A stretch of 31,884 nt of DNA from Deltaproteobacteria bacterium (GTDB taxonomy: Bacteria; UBA10199; GCA-002796325; JACPFF01): contig JACPFF010000022.1 of assembly GCA_016183065.1 (NCBI GenBank), positions 1 to 31,884 of the forward strand, read 5' to 3'. Below are positions 8,105 through 15,542 of the stretch, one piece after another. The position numbers were made by a program, and so were the translations under genes. Position 1 is the first letter of the stretch. The number at the start of each line of letters is the position of its first letter. The notes below the pieces were generated by a model. That model was given only the letters and a program-made list of their open reading frames with translations, did not search any database and had not been told where the DNA came from.

Positions 8105-9328
8105 CTACCGCACCGCATGCCACACGGCGCCAGCGACGGTCCGTTCCACAAGCGCGGGAAGATCGAGTGCGCCTTCGGCGCGGACGAGATCACTGGCACG
8201 GCTGCGGGTCGCGGGATGTTGCGGTTCGAGAAAATTGCAGCAGTCCTGGTGCGGTTCAATCGAAATCTCGTAGGTCCCCAGCCGACGGGCCCATTGCACA
8301 ATCTCGTTTTTATCCATCCCCACCAACGGACGGAGCAGCGGCATGACCACCGCGGTTTCCACCGCTGCCAGATTCGAAAGGGTCTGCGAGGCCACCTGGC
8401 CCAGCGAATCCCCGGTCACGATCCCTTCGGCACGCACCGTGTGCGCGATCTGGGTGGCGACGCGCGCCATACACCGGCGATACAGGAGGACTCGATACGA
8501 TTCCGGCGTCCTGGCAATGATCTCCTGCTGAAATGCGGCAAAGGGGATCATCGCCAATTGGAGCGGTGCATGCCACCTGGCCAGGGCCTGCGCCAACGCC
8601 ATCACCTTTTCTTGCGATGCCAGATTGGTAAACGGTGCACTATGAAAGTGGAGGAGGACCGGTTCACACCCCCGCTGCATCATCCGCCAGACCGCGACCG
8701 GCGAATCAATCCCTGCCGAGAGGAGTGCCACGACCCGCCCGCTCGTCCCAACCGGGAGCCCCGCGGGAGAGGCGATCCGTTCGACACCGATGAGGATCAT
8801 ATGACTCAGGACCTCGATCCAGACGGTCAATGCCGGGGCCGTGAGATCCACACGGGCCCCACATAATTGTACCACCTGGGCGCCAATGCGCTGACAGATC
8901 TCCTGGGAGGTGAGAGGGAATCGTTTCTCGGCACGGACACAACGGACGGCAAAGGAAGCGAAATCATGGCCATCGAGCAGCGAGGGCACGGCCGCCGCGA
9001 GTTCGTCGAATGAAGGTCCAACAACATGCACCGGCGTGGCGTTTGCCACGCCAAAGATCCTCGAAGCCGCATCAGACAACGTCTGCACCGACTGGTCGCT
9101 GTCAAATTCAACGAGAATACGACCTGTCAGCTTTCGAATCCCGCGAATCGCCATGTGGTGAAACTTTGCCCGGATGTTGTCGATCAACCGCGCCTCAAAC
9201 CGGTGCCGATTCCGCCCCTTCAACACCAATTCACCGTAATGAAAAATCAGATGGCGGCAGGTGTGGACAACAACGGGGACCTGGTGTGAATAGACTGGGG
9301 ATTGTGGTGCATAAAGTGCTCTCGTCAT
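8105..9328 (-). CDS. thiI: tRNA 4-thiouridine synthetase ThiI (no rhodanese domain)
   Basis: Activates uridine 8 of tRNA with ATP for sulfur transfer to form 4-thiouridine. The N-terminus has the typical HYGELVLKGRNRHRFE start, followed by a THUMP RNA-binding region to about residue 150. The PP-loop ATP-pyrophosphatase motif reads LLSAGIDSPVA; the usual second residue is Gly. GDSLGQVASQTLSNL and PLVGMDKNEIV follow, both characteristic of ThiI. At 407 residues it lacks the C-terminal rhodanese extension found in E. coli ThiI, as in many other bacteria and archaea, so sulfur must come from a separate donor. The ATG at 9328 is chosen because AGGAG lies at good distance before it; an upstream ATG at 9391 is also open. 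It appears to be the first gene of the hpn-pyk transcription unit. Confidence 0.95.
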   Translation of the reverse strand: MTRALYAPQSPVYSHQVPVVVHTCRHLIFHYGELVLKGRNRHRFEARLIDNIRAKFHHMAIRGIRKLTGRILVEFDSDQSVQTLSDAASRIFGVANATPVHVVGPSFDELAAAVPSLLDGHDFASFAVRCVRAEKRFPLTSQEICQRIGAQVVQLCGARVDLTAPALTVWIEVLSHMILIGVERIASPAGLPVGTSGRVVALLSAGIDSPVAVWRMMQRGCEPVLLHFHSAPFTNLASQEKVMALAQALARWHAPLQLAMIPFAAFQQEIIARTPESYRVLLYRRCMARVATQIAHTVRAEGIVTGDSLGQVASQTLSNLAAVETAVVMPLLRPLVGMDKNEIVQWARRLGTYEISIEPHQDCCNFLEPQHPATRSRASDLVRAEGALDLPALVERTVAGAVWHAVR

Positions 9329-9481
9329 CAAAAATCTCCTGCGAGATTGTGGAAATAGACGATCTCTCTTTTCATGGCAATACTCATCCACAGCACGATG
9401 GGTGAATGTGCATAACTGGCCATATCAGATGGCGGAGATCATGGGAGATTCAATTTTCTGACGAAATCTTTTCAAACAACC

Positions 9482-9510
9482 TTGACACCACAATATATGG
9501 GCCTTAATAT
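9482..9510 (+). promoter_or_regulatory. sigma70-type promoter of nrdJ
   Basis: A perfect -35 TTGACA (9482-9487), 17-base spacer and TAATAT -10 (9505-9510) lie about 115 bases before nrdJ. The first NrdR-like box fills the spacer and the second lies across the expected transcription start. Confidence 0.7.
9488..9503 (+). promoter_or_regulatory. NrdR box 1
   Basis: CCACAATATATGGGCC matches the conserved core of the 16-base NrdR consensus (acaCwAtATaTwGtgt) with changes in the outer bases. It sits between the -35 and -10 hexamers, where binding would block RNA polymerase. Confidence 0.75.
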
Positions 9511-9517
9511 GCACAGC

Positions 9518-9533
9518 ACACAATATATAGTGC
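9518..9533 (+). promoter_or_regulatory. NrdR box 2
   Basis: ACACAATATATAGTGC matches the NrdR consensus at all but the last base. It lies exactly 30 bases downstream of box 1, close to the three-helical-turn spacing typical of paired NrdR boxes. This predicts repression of nrdJ by NrdR when dATP is high. Confidence 0.85.
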
Positions 9534-9626
9534 TTTTATTCGACGGAGTTTTCGCCAAAAATTTGACGGTTCGAGCACATTTTACGCCATTTTTCCTCGG
9601 GCCGTTGCCGCAAGGGGGAAGAGACC

Positions 9627-12600
9627 ATGGCAAAGCATGAATCATCATCCATGACCACACACGAGAGGGGACTCACAATCTCCCGTCATTATACTACCCC
9701 CGGCATCGATCCACTCGATCAGGTCGAATACACCACTCGACGCTCCGTGATCACGAACCCTGACGGCTCGGTCGTCTTCGAAATGAATGATGTGGAAGTC
9801 CCGGCCTCCTGGAGCCAATTGGCCACCGACATTATTGTCTCCAAATACTTCCGGAAACGGGGCGTCCCAGGGGCCGGCCATGAGACCTCCGCACGGCAGG
9901 TCGTACACCGGATCGCCCATACGCTGCGGCAGGCCGGGGAATCGCTCGGCGGATATTTCGCGGGCGCAGACGATGCCGCCGCCTTTGAGGCGGAACTCGC
10001 ATATTGCCTCATTCACCAACATGGGGCCTTCAACTCCCCGGTCTGGTTCAACGTCGGTCTCTATCATGCCTATGGCATTACCGGCAGCGGCGGGAACTGG
10101 CACTGGAGTCCATTCAGTAAAACCATCGAAGAAACCGCAGACGCCTATTCCAATCCCCAGGGATCGGCCTGTTTTATCCAGCCTGTGCAGGACGACCTGA
10201 TGAGCATTTTCGACCTGGCCAAAAATGAGGCGCGCTTGTTTAAATACGGATCGGGTACGGGGACCAATTTCTCGCGGCTCCGCGGACGACAGGAGCGCCT
10301 TTCGGGCGGCGGGACTTCCTCGGGGCTCATGAGTTTTCTCGAAGTCCTTGATCGCGGGGCTGGGGCCACAAAATCTGGGGGGACAACACGACGGGCCGCG
10401 AAAATGGTCTCTCTCGACATGGACCACCCGGAAATAGCCGATTTTATCAACTGGAAGGCGCGCGAGGAAAAAAAGGTCCGCGCATTGATCGAGGCCGGCT
10501 ATCCCTCGGATTTCAACGGTGAGGCCTACCGGACTGTCTCCGGACAAAATTCCAACAATTCGGTCCGCATCCCCGACACCTTCATGGAAGCGTACCTCAA
10601 GGGCGGGAGCTGGGAGACAACCATGCGCACCACCGGCGAGGTCTGTGACACCTACGAGGCACGCGATCTGATGCAGCAAATCGCTCATGCCGCGTGGATG
10701 TGCGCCGACCCCGGTGTTCAGTTCGACACCACAATCAACACGTGGCACACCTGCAAAACCACCGACCGCATTTACGGCAGCAATCCCTGCAGCGAGTTCA
10801 TGTTCCTCGACAATACGTCCTGCAATCTGGCGAGTCTCAATCTCATGCACTTTTATGACCCAGGCACGGGCCTCTTCGATGTCGCGGCGTATCGTCATGC
10901 TACACGGATCTTTTTCATCGCGCAGGAAATCCTGGTCGATTTTGGGAGCTATCCCACAAAGACCATTGCGGAAAAGAGCCACAACTTTCGGCCGCTCGGT
11001 CTCGGCTATGCCAACATGGGGACCCTCCTCATGGTGCAGGGGGTCCCGTACGACTCGGACGAGGGACGGGCGATCTGCGCGGCGCTCACGGCCATTCTCA
11101 CCGGCCATGCCTATCGCACGTCCGCGGAAATGGCTGCGTCCAAGGGGCCGTTTCCGGCCTACACGACCAATCGCACGGCCATGCGCGACGTCATGGTCAT
11201 GCATCGCGACACGGCCTACCGCATCGACGCCGCGGCCTGTCCCACCAATCTGCTCGTCGCGGCCCGTGAAGACTGGGATCTCGCCCTCGACGCCGGCGAT
11301 CGCCATGGATATCGCAATGCGCAGGCCACCGTCTTGGCACCGACGGGCTGTCTCGTCGGGGGATCACTGATTCCGACAGAACGGGGACTCGTACGCCTCG
11401 AATCGCTCGGCAATCCGCGCGGCGCACAGTGGCAGGAGCTGCAACTCTCCGTCGCCACAGACCAAGGCTCGCAGCAGGCCACAAAGTTCTACGTCAATGG
11501 CGTGGAACCGGTCGTGACAGTAGAGACGGTCAGAGGACACCGGATCCAGGGGACACCGACCCACCGGATCAAAGTCGTGGAGCCATCGGGCGAGTGGGCC
11601 TGGCGGCGATTTGCCGAAGTGGAAGAGGGAGATCTCGTCCCTTTGGCCATGAGCACACTCGTCGGAGTGCCGCAACCCGTCGACCTCCCGCCTCCACCCG
11701 AGGTCTCTTGGACGACAGAGCATCTGCAGATTCCGCGCCGCATGAATGGAGCGCTTGCCGAATTGGTCGGTTATTTCATGGGCAATGGCTCACTCCATGC
11801 GAAAGGCTTACGTTTCTGCGTGACGGCCGAGGATACTGACGTTGTGGATCGACTCTCAGCGTTGGCGCAGCGGCTTTTTGCACTCTCTCCGACGATGACG
11901 AAGCAACAGGGATATACCGAAGTCATGTTGTCGTCTGTTTCACTGGTCCTCTGGTGGGAGGCCTGTGGATTTTCCAAGCATCCGCCCCACACAACAGAGA
12001 GTGGGGCCCCACGGGCTCACGCCCGTGGCACCTTGGAGGAGGCTTCACCTGAGCACGACACCCCCCGGACTGACGTCCGGGGCCCCACGACCCAGCGCGC
12101 ACCGCGCGCGAGAGGGGGGGACCCAACGGGCTTTGCCCGTTGGGGGGGCAGTGGCGACGACCGAGTCCGGGAACCCGCGAAGCGGGTGGACGAGGAAGTA
12201 CCCGCAGGCGGAGCCGGAGGGTACGTGAGCCCCTCCAATAGTGGCGAAGGCTATCTTGCGCACATTCCCGATGTCATCCTCCATAGTAACGACCGGGAGA
12301 TCTACGGGGCTTTTCTCCGCGGCCTCTATGAAGCCGACGGAACGGTCACCAATGGCATCCCCACATGGACCACCGTGTCATTTGATTTTTCGCGTGACGT
12401 CCAGGCCTTGGCGCTTGCACTTGGCTACCCCGCCACACGGCGCACGAATATCACGGGATGGGGAAATGCCCCCTGCGCGGTCCTCCGCCTCCTGAACATC
12501 TCCTCTGTCGCCCGCTGGCGAGATGAGATCGGCTTCATCAGTCGACGAAAAACTGAGGCCTTGCAGACTCACGATGTGCCACAGGCGGGACACAAAGATC

Positions 12601-14627
12601 ACATCCCGGTCTCACGAATACTCGTGGACCGCTTGGCGCCAGACAACACTCCTCTGCGGAAGAAACTCCTTCTCGCACTCTCCAGAAACAACATGGTCTC
12701 GCGTGATGCTGCCGAAGAACTCTATCAGGTCACAAAAGATCCTGAGCTGGGGCGACTCCTCTCCTTCTTCTATGACCGTGTCGCGCATGCCGAGCTCGGG
12801 GAAGAAGAGTGGACCTATGACCTCTCGGTTCCCGACAATGTCACCTACATTGCCAACGGCTTTGTGAGTCATAACACTATCGGGCTCCTGATGGATTGTG
12901 ACACCACGGGGATTGAACCGGATTTTGCCCTGGTGAAATTCAAAAAACTGGCGGGCGGCGGGTATTTCAAGATCATCAACCAGTCGATTCCATTGGCACT
13001 CAAGCGTCTGGGCTACACGGAATCGGAGATCACCGATATCGTGCAGCACATCAAGGGGACGTCGACACTCGCCAATGCCCCGGAGATCAACACCGAGCGT
13101 TTGCTTGCCAAAGGCGTGAGCCGAGAGGCCATTGGAAAGATTGAGTCCGCACTCCCGGGCGTCTTCGACCTCCGCTTTGCCTTCAACAGTTTTACCCTTG
13201 GCAAAGAAGAGGCCTCACTGGAGAGCTTGGGCTTCACCGACGCGCACATCGAGAGGGCCAATCGTCACATTTGCGGCACGATGACTATTGAAAGCGCCCC
13301 CCATCTGAAGCCGGAACACCTTCCGGTCTTCGATTGTGCCAATACCTGTGGCAAAGAGGGTCGCCGGTTTTTGCAACCGATGTCGCATGTCAAAATGATG
13401 GCGGCCGCGCAGCCATTCATTAGCGGGGCCATCTCCAAAACGATCAATGTCCCGCACAACACGACCCCTGAAGAGATCGAGGCGTTGTATGTGGAGTCAT
13501 GGCGCCTGGGCCTCAAGGCCGTGGCGTTGTATCGCGATGGATCGAAGAGTTCGCAACCGCTTTCCGCGTCGAGTGAGAAAAAGAAACCGACGACGGACGT
13601 GCAACCCGACGCACAACAACCCGAGGCCCCACTCCCCATGGTGGGGCCCCACAGGCTCACGCCCGTGGCACCCTGGGAGGAGGCTTCGCCTGAGCACGAC
13701 ACCCCCCGGACTGACGTCAGGGGCCCCACGGCCCAGCCGCACTGCGGCGCTGAGGGGGAGGCTCCAGCGGCTTTGCCGCTGGAGGGGGCGACGCGAGCCC
13801 CTCCAACAGTGGCAATCGCTGATGCCCCCCGCGTCGTCCGGAGGCGACGGCTCCCGAAGAAGCGCCTCGGCTTTACGCAGGAGGCCCGCATTGCCGGGAA
13901 CAAGATCTATCTCCGGACCGGCGAATACGACGACGGCACGCTCGGCGAACTCTTTATCGACATGCACAAGGAGGGTGCCGCCTACCGCAGTCTCGTCAAC
14001 TGTTTTGCCATTGCCGTCTCGCTCGGGCTGCAACACGGTGTCCCACTGGAAGAATACGTCGATGCCTTCACCTTTACCCGGTTTGATCCGTCCGGTCCCT
14101 GCGATCATCCCAATATCAAGATGGTCACATCGGCGATCGACTACATCTTCCGCGTCCTGGGCATGGAATACCTGGGACGCACCGACTTTGTGCAGATCAA
14201 GCCGGAGGAGGATACCCACGTTGAGGAGCCGCGCCCACCACAACTCCAGGGCAATGCCCGCAAAGTCGCACGGACCCTCGACAAACTGACAGGGAGCCTG
14301 CAGGTATCCCCCAACGGCGCCAAGGGGGGCCACGAGCCACTCCAGACGAACGGACAGGCCAATGGAAAGACCAATGGCCATGCACGACCGTCCGTACCAT
14401 CAACGGCGGAGGCCCATCCGATCGTCATCCCATCAACGAGTCAGGATACCGGCACGGCCAGTGGACTGCAGACGGCGAGCAGCGGTGCAACGTCCGTGGT
14501 CATGAGCGAACATCTCTCAGGCATGATGGGCGATGCCCCGTTCTGCGATCAGTGCGGGAATGTCACGGTCCGCAATGGCAGCTGCTATCGCTGCCTCAAC
14601 TGCGGGAATTCGATGGGCTGCTCCTAA
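9627..14627 (+). CDS. nrdJ: adenosylcobalamin-dependent (class II) ribonucleotide reductase NrdJ, intein-containing
   Basis: Reduces ribonucleotides to deoxyribonucleotides using a radical generated from adenosylcobalamin. The reading frame is 1666 residues; excising a 509-residue intein leaves about 1157. Class II signatures are present: VEVPASWSQLATDIIVSKYF, GSACF with Cys182, YGSGTGTNFSRLR, NPCSEFMF with Cys388 (the thiyl-radical position) and SCNLASLNL. The APTG-TIGLLMD phosphate-binding loop is split by the intein. The C-terminus has the RRRLPKKR-linked region with GNKIYLRTGEYDDGTLGELFIDMHK split over the TSCPD-like domain, and a CDQC...CYRCLNC zinc ribbon carrying redox-type cysteines. 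A modular repeat encodes about 57 residues of the linker before RRRLPKKR. The ATG follows a GGGGGAAG ribosome site. Two NrdR boxes precede it. Confidence 0.96.
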   Translation: MAKHESSSMTTHERGLTISRHYTTPGIDPLDQVEYTTRRSVITNPDGSVVFEMNDVEVPASWSQLATDIIVSKYFRKRGVPGAGHETSARQVVHRIAHTLRQAGESLGGYFAGADDAAAFEAELAYCLIHQHGAFNSPVWFNVGLYHAYGITGSGGNWHWSPFSKTIEETADAYSNPQGSACFIQPVQDDLMSIFDLAKNEARLFKYGSGTGTNFSRLRGRQERLSGGGTSSGLMSFLEVLDRGAGATKSGGTTRRAAKMVSLDMDHPEIADFINWKAREEKKVRALIEAGYPSDFNGEAYRTVSGQNSNNSVRIPDTFMEAYLKGGSWETTMRTTGEVCDTYEARDLMQQIAHAAWMCADPGVQFDTTINTWHTCKTTDRIYGSNPCSEFMFLDNTSCNLASLNLMHFYDPGTGLFDVAAYRHATRIFFIAQEILVDFGSYPTKTIAEKSHNFRPLGLGYANMGTLLMVQGVPYDSDEGRAICAALTAILTGHAYRTSAEMAASKGPFPAYTTNRTAMRDVMVMHRDTAYRIDAAACPTNLLVAAREDWDLALDAGDRHGYRNAQATVLAPTGCLVGGSLIPTERGLVRLESLGNPRGAQWQELQLSVATDQGSQQATKFYVNGVEPVVTVETVRGHRIQGTPTHRIKVVEPSGEWAWRRFAEVEEGDLVPLAMSTLVGVPQPVDLPPPPEVSWTTEHLQIPRRMNGALAELVGYFMGNGSLHAKGLRFCVTAEDTDVVDRLSALAQRLFALSPTMTKQQGYTEVMLSSVSLVLWWEACGFSKHPPHTTESGAPRAHARGTLEEASPEHDTPRTDVRGPTTQRAPRARGGDPTGFARWGGSGDDRVREPAKRVDEEVPAGGAGGYVSPSNSGEGYLAHIPDVILHSNDREIYGAFLRGLYEADGTVTNGIPTWTTVSFDFSRDVQALALALGYPATRRTNITGWGNAPCAVLRLLNISSVARWRDEIGFISRRKTEALQTHDVPQAGHKDHIPVSRILVDRLAPDNTPLRKKLLLALSRNNMVSRDAAEELYQVTKDPELGRLLSFFYDRVAHAELGEEEWTYDLSVPDNVTYIANGFVSHNTIGLLMDCDTTGIEPDFALVKFKKLAGGGYFKIINQSIPLALKRLGYTESEITDIVQHIKGTSTLANAPEINTERLLAKGVSREAIGKIESALPGVFDLRFAFNSFTLGKEEASLESLGFTDAHIERANRHICGTMTIESAPHLKPEHLPVFDCANTCGKEGRRFLQPMSHVKMMAAAQPFISGAISKTINVPHNTTPEEIEALYVESWRLGLKAVALYRDGSKSSQPLSASSEKKKPTTDVQPDAQQPEAPLPMVGPHRLTPVAPWEEASPEHDTPRTDVRGPTAQPHCGAEGEAPAALPLEGATRAPPTVAIADAPRVVRRRRLPKKRLGFTQEARIAGNKIYLRTGEYDDGTLGELFIDMHKEGAAYRSLVNCFAIAVSLGLQHGVPLEEYVDAFTFTRFDPSGPCDHPNIKMVTSAIDYIFRVLGMEYLGRTDFVQIKPEEDTHVEEPRPPQLQGNARKVARTLDKLTGSLQVSPNGAKGGHEPLQTNGQANGKTNGHARPSVPSTAEAHPIVIPSTSQDTGTASGLQTASSGATSVVMSEHLSGMMGDAPFCDQCGNVTVRNGSCYRCLNCGNSMGCS
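11349..12875 (+). mobile_element. intein with LAGLIDADG endonuclease, inserted in the NrdJ APTG|TIG loop
   Basis: A protein-splicing element at NrdJ residues 575-1083. The first residue is Cys575 after APTG (block A CLVGGSLIPTERG). Block B is GHRIQGTPTHRI. The end is block F YDLSVPDNVTYIANG followed by FVSHN, with penultimate His, terminal Asn1083 and Thr as +1 extein residue. All splicing residues are present, so splicing should work. Two endonuclease motifs are visible: LVGYFMGNGSL and FLRGLYEADG. In the first, the metal-binding acidic residue is Asn720, which suggests a weakened or dead endonuclease. A modular repeat of about 81 codons interrupts the endonuclease between the motifs. The insertion site is the most conserved loop of the reductase, as usual for inteins. 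Confidence 0.93.
12001..12245. repeat. modular hairpin repeat, copy 3 (inside the intein)
   Basis: The longest copy. In order: ACGGGCTCACGCCCGT hairpin, AGGCTTCACCT, CCCCGGAC-TGAC-GTCCGGGG hairpin, GCGCGC-ACC-GCGCGC hairpin, CCAACGGG-CTTTG-CCCGTTGG at 12123-12143, GTGGCGACGACCGAGTCCGG, CCCGCGAAGCGGG, TGGACGAGGAAG, an imperfect TACCCG...GGGTA hairpin, and the end block GTGAGCCCCTCCAATAGTGGC. It is read in frame as about 81 residues of the intein (792-872), between the two endonuclease motifs, where it would be removed by splicing. Confidence 0.93.
13639..13813. repeat. modular hairpin repeat, copy 4 (in the NrdJ C-terminal linker)
   Basis: Its first half follows copy 3 closely (GTGGGGCCCCAC, GCTCACGCCCGTGG, AGGCTTCGCCT, CCCCCGGACTGACGTC). 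Its second half follows copy 1: a short CCGCA-CTGCGG-type hairpin, the CTCCAGCGG-CTTTG-CCGCTGGAG hairpin at 13762-13784, then CGACGCGAGCCCCTCCAACAGTGGC. It is read in frame between the catalytic barrel end (ALYRDGSK) and RRRLPKKR as about 57 residues. Here, unlike copy 3, the encoded peptide stays in the mature enzyme, in what is normally a variable linker. Confidence 0.93.
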
Positions 14628-14628
14628 T

Positions 14629-14749
14629 GGGTACGTCATACACCTTGTAACTTGCTGAAAAATGAGGACTTTTTTACACGTTCTGAGATCCCAAAGCATC
14701 GGCTAGAACGCTTGCGTTTTCAATGACTTGCGCCGCGTATGACGTACCC
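14629..14749. repeat. 121-bp inverted-repeat element between convergent nrdJ and SDR genes
   Basis: It is bounded by a perfect 13-bp inverted repeat (GGGTACGTCATAC at 14629-14641, GTATGACGTACCC at 14737-14749), and the similarity continues imperfectly into GAAAA/TTTTC. An inner CGTTCT/AGAACG pair (14679-14684, 14705-14710) is nested inside. The element begins two bases after the nrdJ stop and includes the final codons of the SDR on the other strand. It could act as a bidirectional terminator or be a small non-autonomous mobile element. No transposase is present. The right arm has a 32-bp identical copy at 8041-8072. Confidence 0.85.
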
Positions 14750-15481
14750 GGCATAGCCACCGGCCACATTGAGAGAGGCGCCGCTGATATGTGCGGCGGC
14801 GTCTGAGAGGAGGAAATGGACCGCGGGGAGGATCTCGGTAGAGCGGGTGAATCGCCCCGCGGGGAGTGTTGTGGCATCAATCGATCCTTGCGTATTTTCC
14901 AGATACCCCGGCGCAATGAGATTCACCGTCACGCCATCGGCAAAAGCGGTTTGTGCATAGGCGCGCGTGAGCGCAAGGTTGCCGCTCACGGCAATGCGAT
15001 AGGCCACGGAATGTGCCCCGTGGTAGACGCGATCGCAACCGACACATCCCATGATGATGACCCGGCCCCAACCACGCGCGCGCATGCGGGGAATGAGCGT
15101 GCGACAGAGATGAAACGTCCCTGACAGCGTTCCCTGCAGGACCGCGTCCCATCGTTCCGGGGTCAACTGGTCGATCGGCTCCGTGTCATACTGGCTCGCG
15201 CAGTGCACAAGGATGTCGATCGGCCTCCCGGCCTCCAATCGATCGATGGCGAGCACCACGGCGTCGGCATCGCCAACGTCGAATGCCGTGCTGCTCGCGT
15301 CATGGCCCGCATCGCACAAGGCGCTCGTGGTCGCCGTGAGCGCTGCTGAAGCATGCGCCCCATGCACGACAACGGCGGCTCCCCGTTCGGCCAAGGCACG
15401 GGCAATCACCGCCCCCAGACCGCGGGAGCTGCCGCTGACAAGGGCCCGTCGACCCTGGAGGCATTGCGTCTCGTCTTTCAT
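14720..15481 (-). CDS. short-chain dehydrogenase/reductase family protein with a degenerate active site
   Basis: A Rossmann-fold SDR of 253 residues. The cofactor motif GSSRGLG near residue 18 and the AFDVGDADA region are normal. The catalytic set is not: the usual NAG reads HCAS, the Ser expected 13 residues before Tyr is Gly (in MGCVGC), and the Tyr-x-x-x-Lys motif reads YRIAV, so the Lys is Val. GVTVNLIAPGYLENT and ISGASLNVAGGYAG are family-typical. The start is the ATG at 15481, divergent from nfo; a longer open frame runs back through nfo and is rejected. The last residues (GYVIRGASH) and the stop lie in the arm of the 121-bp repeat, so the natural C-terminus may have been replaced. It may be a non-catalytic or altered-specificity SDR; pteridine-reductase-like relatives are possible. 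Confidence 0.85.
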   Translation of the reverse strand: MKDETQCLQGRRALVSGSSRGLGAVIARALAERGAAVVVHGAHASAALTATTSALCDAGHDASSTAFDVGDADAVVLAIDRLEAGRPIDILVHCASQYDTEPIDQLTPERWDAVLQGTLSGTFHLCRTLIPRMRARGWGRVIIMGCVGCDRVYHGAHSVAYRIAVSGNLALTRAYAQTAFADGVTVNLIAPGYLENTQGSIDATTLPAGRFTRSTEILPAVHFLLSDAAAHISGASLNVAGGYAGYVIRGASH

Positions 15482-15542
15482 ACGACCCGCACCATATACA
15501 AGTTGCCTCAAAATGCAATTTTCAGTACCACTGGAGGCTATG

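Noticed and set aside
9392-9626. Cobalamin riboswitch before the B12-dependent reductase
   Set aside because: No B12-box-like conserved segment was visible; the region is explained by the promoter and NrdR boxes.
9645-11306. A long minus-strand open frame opposite nrdJ
   Set aside because: It is an antisense shadow of a highly conserved gene in GC-rich DNA; its peptide has no family motifs.
12001-13813. CRISPR array reading of the repeat blocks
   Set aside because: The blocks differ in length and order, there are no regular spacers, and they lie inside coding sequence.
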